DNA of 64,000 bases from Pseudoalteromonas sp. P1-9 (GCF_001399975.1 NZ_LKBD01000015.1:1-64000), one strand, 5' to 3'. Shown: positions 17,565 through 25,606, numbered from the stretch's first letter. Notes: generated by a model from the sequence alone, not told the origin. A program made the numbers and translations.

Positions 17565-18767
17565 GCCCGTAGTTACATTTAAAACGGAGTCTAACACCTC
17601 AAAAGTAAAGTTTTGAAATGCTTCTTCACATTTGTCGTTTACACCACAATTCGCAAAGGCAGTAATACTGACATCTCCCTCTGGGATGTAAATATTTTGC
17701 GTAAAATAGCCAAATTCAGTACCTCCATGATGGTAGAATTTTCTACCATTAATTTCTTCAACCCAAATACCAAGCCCATAATAGAAATCTGATGCACGAT
17801 AAAAACGTGGCCCCCACGATTCAATTAAGTACTCTTCGCCAATCATTTGGGTTCTCACATTTTCACTTACCACGTTGTTTTTGCGTACGATGGCCCTTAG
17901 AAGTTTCGCCATATCATTAACATCTGATGCTAAAGGAGCGTCAGATGTGGCAGTTGTTCCAATAATATCTTTTGTATCAACCCACACATTTACCGGGGTT
18001 GGGAAAAAAGGATCTTCATCATTGATAAAAAAGCCTGAAGCAAGCTCTGGATGATGTTTTTCAACCCCTTTAGAGTAACTAGAAGTCATTACTAATGGTT
18101 CTAGAATTCTCTTTCTGATTGCCTTTGATGGATGGTCTTTTAAAACACGCTCTAAAATGATTCCAGCAAGTGCATACCCAGTATTCGAATAAGAATATCC
18201 TTTGCCTGGCGCAAAGTCTGCGGGTTGGTTTAACGCAAAGCTTAATGGAAACATGTCAGTTGTAACTTTATTTTTTTGAGCATATTGCGCTTTAAAAAAC
18301 GCATACTCACTCGCATCATTATATTCAAAAATACCACTCGTGTGATTTAATAAATGCCTTAAAGTCATTCTATTCGAATATTGGATTTTCCCGAGTAATT
18401 CTTTATCAAGGTATTTGCTTATCGGTGAATCAAGATCAACGATCCCTTCCTCTGCCAATAAAGTGATCAGCAACGCAGTTAATTTTTTCCCAGCACTACC
18501 ATTTGGCATCACAACATCTATTGTCATTGGCTGCTTTTTTTCCAAGTCTTTAAATCCTGCGCTACCTATAAATCTGGCGTGTTTTGATTCAACCAAGAGC
18601 ACTGCCCCGGGAATATGTTTTGATACAAGGTTATCTAGCAGTGGTTGGTATTTATTGCTGTAATCGATATCTTGACTCAGTAGTTTATTCGCAACGACTA
18701 AATTAGGTATAAACATTGAAACGACAAGTACTAGCTTTAATAAATATTTTTTAATCACAAGAATCAC
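17559..18767 (-). CDS. Exported serine hydrolase of the beta-lactamase / DD-peptidase fold
   Basis: About 402 residues with an N-terminal signal peptide (hydrophobic 6-26, cleavage near VVA). The class C-type active-site motifs are readable: SAGK (SxxK) near residue 91, the tyrosine motif YSN in GYSYSNTGY, and the third motif as HHGG. The C-terminal portion includes a cysteine pair (NCGVNDKCEE). Many relatives are esterases, DD-carboxypeptidases or peptidases, so antibiotic resistance must not be assumed. The start (GTG at 18767) is uncertain because the upstream cassette boundary is missing; another GTG lies 12 nt further in. It is part of the inverted cassette cluster. Confidence 0.8.
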   Translation of the reverse strand: MILVIKKYLLKLVLVVSMFIPNLVVANKLLSQDIDYSNKYQPLLDNLVSKHIPGAVLLVESKHARFIGSAGFKDLEKKQPMTIDVVMPNGSAGKKLTALLITLLAEEGIVDLDSPISKYLDKELLGKIQYSNRMTLRHLLNHTSGIFEYNDASEYAFFKAQYAQKNKVTTDMFPLSFALNQPADFAPGKGYSYSNTGYALAGIILERVLKDHPSKAIRKRILEPLVMTSSYSKGVEKHHPELASGFFINDEDPFFPTPVNVWVDTKDIIGTTATSDAPLASDVNDMAKLLRAIVRKNNVVSENVRTQMIGEEYLIESWGPRFYRASDFYYGLGIWVEEINGRKFYHHGGTEFGYFTQNIYIPEGDVSITAFANCGVNDKCEEAFQNFTFEVLDSVLNVTTGI

Positions 18768-18769
18768 CC

Positions 18770-18812
18770 ATGACCCAACTATTACGAATCCGACTTCATT
18801 GTCTTGTTATAA
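18770..18812 (-). other. Half attC joining two cassettes
   Basis: On the minus strand the R'' TTATAAC (18806-18812) and the left arm AACAAGACAATGAAG ... GTTGG match the neighbouring attC sites. The central stem partner, the L' hairpin and R' are all missing; the coding region of the serine hydrolase begins instead. The serine hydrolase's own R'' (ATATAAC) calls for a GTTATAT start core, and none is present here. Confidence 0.7.
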
Positions 18813-19631
18813 TCCATTAACCAAATCAACTGTTTGTTTAATAGCTATATTAACTAAACTAGGCGAATCAATAGGTATATTGTGACCAGTTGAATTTGAA
18901 ACAATATGAATTGAATTAGGGTTATACCTTATTAATGAAGAGTGGAGCTCTCTCCATATTTCTTTCCCTTTCTCACTGTGGCCAATCCACCAATCGCTTT
19001 CTCCTAATTTACTGGAGGTGACAATAACAGTCGGTATTTTAGTAATAGATCCGTTATCTTTTAATTGCTCATTTTGATATATTTTTTGCAAAACTTTCCA
19101 CTCTTGGCTTTGAGCCAAAAGTGAATTTAGCTTTTTATCATCTCTCTCCGCCCAAGCTTTATCTAACTGAATTAACTTTTTCGAAAATTGTTCGTGACTT
19201 GGATCTAGTAATACTAAACCTATCACTTGCTCCCGATAAGAAGTAGCATATTCACGAACATGAATACCTCCAAATGAGTGCCCAACTAATATAATATTTT
19301 TATCAATATTTAATAGCTTTAGTAGAGCATGTAGGCGCTTATTAGATTTCTGAACAGAAACGTCAATAGTTGCTGTTGAGCTGCCATTGCCAGCACGTGA
19401 ATAAATAATAACTCGATGTTTAAGCATTTTTAATTTAGTTAATAGTGGCTTCCAATAATTAACTCCCATCCCTACGCCTGACTCAATAATGATATTAATA
19501 TCTCCAGTACCTATATCAATATATTCAAGCTGTACATTTTCAATCGTAGCAAAACTAACCTTAGACTCGGCAAGGACAGTAAAATGAGTTAGTAACATAC
19601 TTAAAAAAAATAAAAAGATGGAAGGCTTCAA
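18807..19631 (-). CDS. Exported alpha/beta-hydrolase
   Basis: A 274-residue protein. The signal peptide spans residues 1-21 (ends VLAES). The alpha/beta-hydrolase fold is shown by the oxyanion-region motif ESGVGMGVNYW, the nucleophile elbow GHSFGG, an acidic residue in LLDPSHE, and the catalytic histidine in STGHNIPIDSP. Probably an esterase or lipase-like enzyme of the periplasm or surface. The start is TTG with AAGGA 7 nt upstream. The stop TAA lies in R'' of its cassette. A complete cassette start (R' GTTATAA at 19647-19653) is seen upstream. Confidence 0.82.
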   Translation of the reverse strand: MKPSIFLFFLSMLLTHFTVLAESKVSFATIENVQLEYIDIGTGDINIIIESGVGMGVNYWKPLLTKLKMLKHRVIIYSRAGNGSSTATIDVSVQKSNKRLHALLKLLNIDKNIILVGHSFGGIHVREYATSYREQVIGLVLLDPSHEQFSKKLIQLDKAWAERDDKKLNSLLAQSQEWKVLQKIYQNEQLKDNGSITKIPTVIVTSSKLGESDWWIGHSEKGKEIWRELHSSLIRYNPNSIHIVSNSTGHNIPIDSPSLVNIAIKQTVDLVNGL

Positions 19632-19646
19632 TGCTCTATCCTTGGC

Positions 19647-19749
19647 TTATAACGCCTCGCTTAAACGGCGCAAAATAGCAGGCTAAAATTAGCGACGAAG
19701 GAGCGCAAGCCTGCTGTTCTGCGTCCTTTGGTTAAAGCGTTTGTTATGT
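19647..19749 (-). other. attC site of the cassette carrying the Ig-like protein
   Basis: On the minus strand R'' is ACATAAC (19743-19749), exactly complementary to the GTTATGT at 20194-20200, and R' is GTTATAA (19647-19653). The central stem is AGCAGGCT / AGCCTGCT and the L' hairpin is CGCC/GGCG. Length 103 bp. Confidence 0.92.
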
Positions 19750-19754
19750 ATATG

Positions 19755-20168
19755 TTACGCCTTACCTGCTGTTTTAAAAGAAATTATATATGGTTGAACA
19801 GATTTACCATTTACCCCTTTAAAGCCTTTTTTGTTTTTAGAGTTAATACTAAATGCATAAACGGTGTCAGCCTTTAATTTAACCGGAATAACAAAAGTAC
19901 GTGAATCTTCTTTGAAATAAACGTCACCTGTTATTTGCGGAAAATTACCATTATTTAGTTTTACGACAGACCACATCTTATTGGTCATCATATTCGAGCT
20001 AAAAGTGACGGTTATTTCATTAGTTGATGGATCAACAGTTGGTGTTCCTGCTAAAGGCGAGCTAGAAATCACAACAGGGTTTATATCTTTTAAAGTCAAT
20101 GGATTTGCTGATACAACTGTTGAAACAAATAATGCTGAGATAATTGCTAGAGTTTTAACTGATTTCAT
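19755..20168 (-). CDS. Exported single Ig-like (Big_5 type) domain protein
   Basis: A 137-residue protein with a signal peptide (1-21, cleavage after SA) and one domain of the bacterial Ig-like Big_5/SbsA type: SSPLAGTPTVDPSTNEITVTF and a C-terminal PYIISFKT strand. Such domains are binding or structural modules on surface proteins; here it stands alone. The ATG has AAGGATGA upstream. Its cassette is complete: start core at 20194-20200, end core at 19743-19749. Function unknown. Confidence 0.7.
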   Translation of the reverse strand: MKSVKTLAIISALFVSTVVSANPLTLKDINPVVISSSPLAGTPTVDPSTNEITVTFSSNMMTNKMWSVVKLNNGNFPQITGDVYFKEDSRTFVIPVKLKADTVYAFSINSKNKKGFKGVNGKSVQPYIISFKTAGKA

Positions 20169-20193
20169 AATTTTTCATCCTTGGTTGAAATAC

Positions 20194-20200
20194 ACATAAC
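20194..20200 (-). other. R' boundary of the first inverted cassette
   Basis: GTTATGT on the minus strand, the exact complement of the R'' at 19743-19749. Upstream of it (20201-20300) no attC stem or attI-like arrangement is recognised, so this is either the scar of an insertion at a secondary site or the remnant of a lost array end. Confidence 0.65.
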
Positions 20201-20514
20201 ATGTTTATAGCGAGCGAATCGCGTGTTTTTCTACCACAGCGTGACTCGTTTGTTTGAATGACTTATTTGTAACAAACTTCATAACTATTTGCCAGTGCTA
20301 TCAAAATGCAGCAGTGATAGCTTTTATCTCAGAACAAAAACAAGCGATTGAGTCGTTTGCCTGACTATGCAAGCAATATACTTTGACGAAAAGAAAAGTA
20401 ATTTTGAAAGATCGCTGTTAGATCATAGTAGACCTACTCAACTGTACGATTTGCTCGGACCAAAAATTTAAAAATATCTGTTTAGATAGGTGCTGCTACA
20501 AATAATGTGTTTAC
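20201..20514. other. Intergenic stretch without a gene
   Basis: About 314 bp between the cassette cluster and the response regulator gene. I see no open frame, attC or clear operator; it has scattered short inverted repeats only. Confidence 0.5.
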
Positions 20515-20539
20515 AAAGGCTGGTTTATAACCAGCCTTT
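20515..20539 (-). terminator. Stem-loop across the response-regulator stop codon
   Basis: Perfect 11-bp inverted repeat AAAGGCTGGTT / AACCAGCCTTT with a 3-nt loop. The stop codon of the response regulator lies in it. It could end the two-component operon on the minus strand; the T-run is longer on the plus side. Confidence 0.5.
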
Positions 20540-21127
20540 TTGCTGTGCGATACGCGCTGCATCCACACGATTTACCGCGTTTAATTTGCTGATAGCTTCT
20601 GACAGGTAATTACGCACTGTGCCTTCTGATAAAAATAACTTAGCGGCAATGTCGTGGGTTTTAAGGCCATCGCCTGCTAATTTAAGTGCTTTACGCTCTT
20701 TATCGTTAAGTGGGTCGGTATCTGATAGTGCGAGTAGGGCAAGTTCGGGATCAATCACCTTTTTGCCTTGTTGCACCGATTTAATTGCATTAATGAGTTG
20801 CTCTGATGGGGCTTCTTTTAAGATAAAGGCATAAACACCTGCGTTCATCGCGCGCTTTATGTAACCCGCTTTTGAAAAGGTCGTCATAATCATGGTTTTT
20901 AAATTAGCATTATTCTTTTGCAATGATTCCGCTAATTCAATTCCCGTCATATTTGGCATTTCAATATCTGAAAGCACAATATCGACTGTGTTTTCATGTA
21001 AAAACGTGAGTGCTGTTTTGCCGTCTTGTGCTTGGCCAACAACATTAATAAACGGGTCTAAACCAACCAGTGTGCTAATTGCTTCTCTAACCATTTGCTG
21101 ATCTTCAACCACAAGTACATTTATCAT
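20525..21127 (-). CDS. Response regulator, NarL/DesR family
   Basis: A 200-residue regulator. An N-terminal receiver domain (residues 1-118) carries the acidic pair in VEDQQ, the phospho-acceptor aspartate in IVLSDIEMP (about residue 54), and the switch threonine and lysine in MTTFS and LKEAP. A C-terminal LuxR-type helix-turn-helix follows (LNDKERKALKLAGDGLKTHD ... SEGTVRNYLSEAISKL). It overlaps the kinase gene upstream by 4 bp, so the two are translationally coupled partners. Signal and targets unknown; DesR-like regulators often answer membrane state. Confidence 0.92.
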   Translation of the reverse strand: MINVLVVEDQQMVREAISTLVGLDPFINVVGQAQDGKTALTFLHENTVDIVLSDIEMPNMTGIELAESLQKNNANLKTMIMTTFSKAGYIKRAMNAGVYAFILKEAPSEQLINAIKSVQQGKKVIDPELALLALSDTDPLNDKERKALKLAGDGLKTHDIAAKLFLSEGTVRNYLSEAISKLNAVNRVDAARIAQQKGWL

Positions 21128-22203
21128 GATAATTCCGTTTTAAAAGTCATGGCTAAACAAAAGCCATTTTTGTTGCTGACAAGGAGTTCACCACCCAGTG
21201 CTTCAATACGCTGTTTTATACCGCTAAGGCCATTGCCGTTGGTAAATGTGTGCACTTTGCCATTATCTGTTACTGAAATTTTGTTTTCGCTAATATCAAT
21301 TGTTACTTTATTACCTTTGCTATGGCGTAAAATATTGGTCGTTGCTTCAGTTAGCACAAGTGATACGGTATTTTGTAAAGCTTGTGAGGCATTTTGTAAG
21401 TGATTAGTGATATCTACCTGAAAGCCGTTTTGCATTAGTTCACCTTTTAGGTGGTTTAACTGTTCGTCTAATTTAAACTGCTTCATATTGGTAACGGCTT
21501 GACGAATGTCGCTTAATAATTCACGGCTAAGGGTTGCCACTTGCTGTATTTCGTTTTGTGCTAACGATACTTGTTCGTTAGCGATAAGCTTTTCAGCAAG
21601 CTCTGCTTTTAGGGCGATTGACGATAAGCTGTGACCTGCTAAATCATGCAAATCTCGGGCGATGCGCTCACGCTCTGCCACCATAGCTAATTGTTCTATT
21701 TGTTGCTGGCTTTGCTCTTCACTTAATCTATGTTGGCGTTCGCGGCGCTCAGCACGACCCATAAAATATAAGCCAATACTGGTGATAAGGGCTGGCACTA
21801 TGTAGTACAAATCCATCAGATTAAACAAATAGGCCGATAGCGCAATGCCAAGTAATACGCCTATTAATCCTTGTAACCCTTTTTGTTGCCTAAAGTTAAA
21901 GCCACAAAAATAGCAGGCAAAGCCAAACAGTGCTTGTGTGCCCGGTGTAATATAAGCCCCAAAAGTTGCAAGGGCTACTATCGTTAATACGGGTACTAGG
22001 GCTTTTTCACCTTTTGCGTTTACCGCTTTTACGTAGCACACAATAAATACGCAATACAGCATAAACATTGCGATAAGTTTAAATAGCGTAAACCGTTCAA
22101 AACTAAAAATAAGGGGTAAAAAATAAAAGCTAGAAAAGGCAAGTGGCCCCCACACCCAATATGACTTTCCTTCTACTGCGAGGCTCTGTTTAAAATTATC
22201 CAT
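21124..22203 (-). CDS. Sensor histidine kinase, DesK-like (HisKA_3)
   Basis: A 359-residue kinase. The N-terminal half holds about five transmembrane helices with little periplasmic loop. The dimerisation/phospho-acceptor motif is RIARDLHDLAGHSLSSIALK (His in DLHD), and a HATPase_c domain has LTEATTNILRHS (N box), SVTDNG and GNGLSGIKQRIEALGG (G boxes). The build resembles DesK thermosensors, in which membrane helices sense lipid order. It overlaps the regulator downstream by 4 bp and the membrane protein upstream by 8 bp. Confidence 0.92.
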   Translation of the reverse strand: MDNFKQSLAVEGKSYWVWGPLAFSSFYFLPLIFSFERFTLFKLIAMFMLYCVFIVCYVKAVNAKGEKALVPVLTIVALATFGAYITPGTQALFGFACYFCGFNFRQQKGLQGLIGVLLGIALSAYLFNLMDLYYIVPALITSIGLYFMGRAERRERQHRLSEEQSQQQIEQLAMVAERERIARDLHDLAGHSLSSIALKAELAEKLIANEQVSLAQNEIQQVATLSRELLSDIRQAVTNMKQFKLDEQLNHLKGELMQNGFQVDITNHLQNASQALQNTVSLVLTEATTNILRHSKGNKVTIDISENKISVTDNGKVHTFTNGNGLSGIKQRIEALGGELLVSNKNGFCLAMTFKTELS

Positions 22204-22780
22204 TTTGACCTACGTTTAATGCCGTTGAGTGTGTTTGCTTAAGTTGATTTTGCCAGCGTGAATACAATTGGTAAATACTAAATAAATAGATGAGTACAAT
22301 AGCAAAAGGCAGTACTACAAATCTATCCTCCGGAAATAAATACCATAAAATCACAAGAGATACTGTGCGTGTGAATGTATGAATAACCCCAAGTGGGTGC
22401 TGCAACGTCCAAGAAAGCGGAAGCCACATTAACCCCGAGATAATACCCACACTTAACGGTACGGTGGTGTGATCAAGTTGAGTCATTGGGATCACTAAGC
22501 CGTAACCCATCAAAGACATAAGAACGGTACTTAAAAACAAATTATCAAATGGATTGCGCTCGGATTTTTTAACAAACAAGGCTTCATTTGTTAACTTGGC
22601 GACACCTAACGCGATGTAAAAAATCATTCCTGTACCAATAAAGGTGATAAGTCCCATGTATTGGCTGTTGATAAAGGTACCTAAAATACCCAATACGGCC
22701 CATGTAAAACAGCCAGCGATTGGCATTGCGAGTAGCTTTTTCTGTTTATATTCTTCACGGTACTGTTCTAGTGTTTTCAT
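22196..22780 (-). CDS. Multi-pass membrane protein in a two-component operon
   Basis: A 194-residue protein with about six hydrophobic helices after a charged N-terminus (MKTLEQYREEYKQKK). It resembles the DUF7010 type; I am not certain of the family. The start at 22780 is chosen for AGGA 8 nt upstream. Overlapping the kinase start by 8 bp, it is probably part of the same signalling unit, possibly an accessory sensor. Function unknown. Confidence 0.65.
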   Translation of the reverse strand: MKTLEQYREEYKQKKLLAMPIAGCFTWAVLGILGTFINSQYMGLITFIGTGMIFYIALGVAKLTNEALFVKKSERNPFDNLFLSTVLMSLMGYGLVIPMTQLDHTTVPLSVGIISGLMWLPLSWTLQHPLGVIHTFTRTVSLVILWYLFPEDRFVVLPFAIVLIYLFSIYQLYSRWQNQLKQTHSTALNVGQNG

Positions 22781-22839
22781 GATATATCCTAAGTTAAGAG
22801 TGGGCAGCATGCTGCCCGTTAGCTGTTTTTTAGCGGAGG

Positions 22840-23544
22840 TTAACCTTGATTATTGCTAATAAGCATTTGTGGCCAGGTGTAGTTTGGTGCAATATCGAGC
22901 GATGCCTGCCAATCGTTAAGCGCACTTTGTACATCGTTAAGTGCTAAGTGAGTAAGCCCACGCCAAACCAACGCTTCGGCCTGACCCCACTGATAACCCA
23001 GATTGTCATCGCTTTGATAGTGGTTAATTGACGTATTGAGTGACTTAAGAGCTTGTTGTTTGCTACCACCAAAAATATTTGGTGTGTTGTAAGCGATAAT
23101 GCCCTTAATTAAATGTACACGCGGGTTTGTTTCATCGGTTTCACTTGCGCTTTCAAGCGCATTAGACGATTTAATGCCGTAGTACATACCTGTAATTGGC
23201 TTTATCGAAATGCGATAGCCATAAACTTGGGCAAGTAATGCGTTAACCTCTGTTTTATCTTCGCTTAGTTTTTCATCCGTTAAAATCATCTGTGCGCTAT
23301 CGAGTAAGCTTATCGCTTTGTCACTCTCGCCCATAATGTTATGCGCGATAGCTAATCGGTAGTTAACGAGCGCTGCGTCATAGCCTTTGGCAGTGTTTGC
23401 GATTTGTGTAAGTTGAGCCACATTATTTTGTTGTGATGCCAATTCAATCTCATCAATAGTCGTTTGATCAGCACTTGCATAGTTAGCTGTAAACGTTGCA
23501 GTAGCAATAAGTAACGCGTAGATGTTTTTCGTAATTAGATACAT
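22840..23544 (-). CDS. Exported tetratricopeptide-like protein
   Basis: A 234-residue protein with a signal peptide (MYLITKNIYALL ... NYASA) and a helical body with TPR-like repeats (for example VNYRLAIAHNIMGESDKAIS and AEALVWRGLTHLALNDVQS). The start at 23544 has AAAGGA upstream; a longer frame adds 21 residues but no better start. It lies 60 bp before the membrane protein gene, so it may head the operon of membrane protein, kinase and regulator. Role unknown. Confidence 0.68.
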   Translation of the reverse strand: MYLITKNIYALLIATATFTANYASADQTTIDEIELASQQNNVAQLTQIANTAKGYDAALVNYRLAIAHNIMGESDKAISLLDSAQMILTDEKLSEDKTEVNALLAQVYGYRISIKPITGMYYGIKSSNALESASETDETNPRVHLIKGIIAYNTPNIFGGSKQQALKSLNTSINHYQSDDNLGYQWGQAEALVWRGLTHLALNDVQSALNDWQASLDIAPNYTWPQMLISNNQG

Positions 23545-23718
23545 AGTAATGTCCTTTATATGATTAATGACTGACCGTTTTTTCGGCGCAGTTATAGTGT
23601 TATTCAAAAGGAGCTTGGTGGTTAGAGACGTTTGTCAGCAATTGCATATGACAAATGTCATCTTGTGGCGTTTGGAAAAATCAGCAAATAGGTATTTGTG
23701 TTTATAATTTTATGTAAT

Positions 23719-23733
23719 TGATAATCGTTTGCA
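23719..23733. promoter_or_regulatory. Fur-like box 1 upstream of the small gene and fumC
   Basis: TGATAATCGTTTGCA: the first half TGATAAT is a perfect Fur half-site, and the second half is imperfect. It sits 71 bp before the start of the small gene. Confidence 0.5.
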
Positions 23734-23767
23734 TTTAATTTGCATCTATATTAAGCTTTCAATCAAT

Positions 23768-23782
23768 TGATAATTACAATCA
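23768..23782. promoter_or_regulatory. Fur-like box 2 upstream of the small gene and fumC
   Basis: TGATAATTACAATCA matches the 7-1-7 Fur pattern with two mismatches in the second half. It ends 7 bp before the small gene's ATG, where binding would block expression. Two boxes within 64 bp strengthen the case. Confidence 0.55.
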
Positions 23783-23789
23783 TTTGCAA

Positions 23790-24164
23790 ATGAATGCGAG
23801 CGACACTCATAGTCACTATTCAGTGCTTTTAACTAAACTAAGTAAATGTTCGTCTGCATGTGCATATCAAACAGTGGATGAATTGGTTTCGACCGGTTTA
23901 GTACTTGCAAATTTCTATGGTGAGCGTCAACAATCATTGCTACAAAAGCTCTTTTTAAGGCGTTTGTTCTTTGATTTGCTGGGTAAAGTATGCGACCCAC
24001 TTGTTGGTGGTGTGGTGCAACGCATCTGCCTTGATTTTACATATCAACCGCTGTTTGCACTCAAACGGTTTTATCGTACATATCATGGTAAGTTAGAGGC
24101 ATATTATAAGTTGGAACGAGAGTTACGCATATTAAGTAATGAATTTTTAGCGTGTAAAAGGTGA
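23790..24164 (+). CDS. Small protein upstream of fumC (fagA-like position)
   Basis: A 124-residue protein of unknown function with a basic, helical C-terminal half (for example KLFLRRLFFDLLGKVCDPL) and three spaced cysteines (SKCSSAC ... ICLDF). No domain is recognised. It is three bases from fumC, so the two are one operon. In Pseudomonas the Fur-regulated fumC operon starts with a small gene called fagA; the position and the Fur-like boxes suggest an equivalent here, but I cannot confirm homology from sequence memory. ATG at 23790 is preferred over TTG at 23784; no clear ribosome binding site is visible. Confidence 0.6.
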   Translation: MNASDTHSHYSVLLTKLSKCSSACAYQTVDELVSTGLVLANFYGERQQSLLQKLFLRRLFFDLLGKVCDPLVGGVVQRICLDFTYQPLFALKRFYRTYHGKLEAYYKLERELRILSNEFLACKR

Positions 24165-24167
24165 ACT

Positions 24168-25547
24168 ATGACACAGTACCGAATTGAAAAAGACAGTATG
24201 GGCGAATTAAAGGTACCAGCCAATGCCTTGTATCAAGCTCAAACGCAACGTGCAGTCGATAATTTTGCTATTAGCGGCTTAACCATGCCTGTATGGTTTA
24301 TTCAGGCATTAGCATACGTAAAGTCTGCGGCAGCTAAAACAAACCAAGAACTCGGTCACTTACAGCCACATATCAGTGGAGCCATTGTTGATGCATGCGA
24401 AAAAGTACTGACAGGGGAATATGACAACCAATTCCCAGTGGATGTGTTTCAAACCGGCTCGGGTACCAGTTCAAATATGAATATGAACGAGGTACTTGCC
24501 ACACTTGCTTCGAACTCCCTTGATGAAAACGTGAGCCCTAACGATCACGTGAATATGGGACAAAGTTCTAACGACGTTATTACAACCAGTATTCAGGTGA
24601 GTTGTTGTATTGGTGTGTACTACCATTTACTGCCAGCGGCAAACCACTTAATTAATGCGTTAACTCAAAAATCGAAAGAAGTAGGGCATATTTGTAAAAC
24701 AGGCCGTACTCATTTAATGGACGCGATGCCAATCACGTTTGCACAAACCCTTGATAGCTGGAAAAGCCAAATTGAAAATGCTATTGCGGGTATTAACACA
24801 TCGCTTGAACAAGTGAAGCCGCTTGCACAAGGTGGTACGGCGGTTGGTACGGGTATAAATGCGGATCCACAATTTGCCGGTAAATTTGCGAGTAACCTGA
24901 GTGCTTCGGTTGGTATTAGCTTTAAACCAAGTGAAAACTTTTTCTACAATATTGGCTCGCAAGACGCCATTGTTGCTTTGTCAGGACAGTTAAAAACACT
25001 GGCTGTTGCCATTATCAAAATTGCAAACGATTTACGTTGGATGAACTCAGGCCCACTATCAGGTTTGGGTGAAATTGAGTTACAAGCACTACAACCGGGT
25101 TCGTCTATTATGCCGGGTAAAGTAAACCCAGTTATTCCTGAGGCAGCTGCAATGGTGGGCGCGCAGGTTATTGGAAACGACGCGACAATTACGGTTGCGG
25201 GTCAATCAGGTAATTTTGAGCTCAATGTTATGTTGCCAGTCATAGCCCATAACGTATTAGAAAGTATTAATCTTCTGACGAACACGTGTTATCACCTTGC
25301 GGATAAAGCAATTGCGACCTTTGTGGTAAAACAAGAGAACATTAATAAATCACTCAATAAAAATCCTATTTTAGTCACAGCGCTAAATCCGGTAATTGGT
25401 TATTTAAAGGCCGCAGACATTGCGAAAAAAGCCTACAAAGAAAATCGCCCAATCATTGATGTTGCGCTAGAGGAAACAGAACTCACACAACAAGAGCTTG
25501 AAAATTTACTCAACCCAGAAAAATTAACACAAGGCGGTATCGCGTAA
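24168..25547 (+). CDS. fumC: Class II fumarate hydratase
   Basis: A 459-residue iron-independent fumarase that interconverts fumarate and malate in the TCA cycle. The superfamily signature GSSIMPGKVNP is present near residue 317, with TGSGTSSNMNMNEV and the catalytic-base region GRTHLMDAMP. Length is standard. AAGGTG precedes the ATG. It follows the small Fur-boxed gene by 3 bp. FumC typically replaces the Fe-S fumarases when iron is low or oxidants are high, which fits the Fur-like sites. Confidence 0.96.
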   Translation: MTQYRIEKDSMGELKVPANALYQAQTQRAVDNFAISGLTMPVWFIQALAYVKSAAAKTNQELGHLQPHISGAIVDACEKVLTGEYDNQFPVDVFQTGSGTSSNMNMNEVLATLASNSLDENVSPNDHVNMGQSSNDVITTSIQVSCCIGVYYHLLPAANHLINALTQKSKEVGHICKTGRTHLMDAMPITFAQTLDSWKSQIENAIAGINTSLEQVKPLAQGGTAVGTGINADPQFAGKFASNLSASVGISFKPSENFFYNIGSQDAIVALSGQLKTLAVAIIKIANDLRWMNSGPLSGLGEIELQALQPGSSIMPGKVNPVIPEAAAMVGAQVIGNDATITVAGQSGNFELNVMLPVIAHNVLESINLLTNTCYHLADKAIATFVVKQENINKSLNKNPILVTALNPVIGYLKAADIAKKAYKENRPIIDVALEETELTQQELENLLNPEKLTQGGIA

Positions 25548-25582
25548 ACGACTAACGCCCGAGTTCATTTTTAAATAGCAAA

Positions 25583-25606
25583 AGCCCGTAAAAAACGGGC
25601 TTTTTT
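25583..25606 (+). terminator. Rho-independent terminator of fumC
   Basis: AGCCCGT / ACGGGCT stem with an AAAAA loop and a run of six Ts, 36 bp after the fumC stop. Confidence 0.88.

Larger units (their letters stand above)
17463..20200 (-). mobile_element. Inverted cassette cluster without integrase (CALIN)
   Basis: Three cassette genes on the minus strand, with two complete attC sites (17463-17564, 19647-19749), one half attC (about 18770-18812) and an isolated R' boundary (20194-20200). Complementarity proves the cassettes. The one at the 20.2-kb end has R' GTTATGT and R'' ACATAAC; the middle one has R' GTTATAA and R'' TTATAAC. The two full attC sites are alike (AACAGCAGGCTTGCGCTCCTT in common). 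No integrase gene is in the window. The flanks are core genes on both sides. Confidence 0.85.

Noticed and set aside
17559..18767. Antibiotic-resistance beta-lactamase
   Set aside because: The SxxK and YSN motifs belong to a broad family of serine hydrolases and peptidases; sequence alone does not show lactam hydrolysis.
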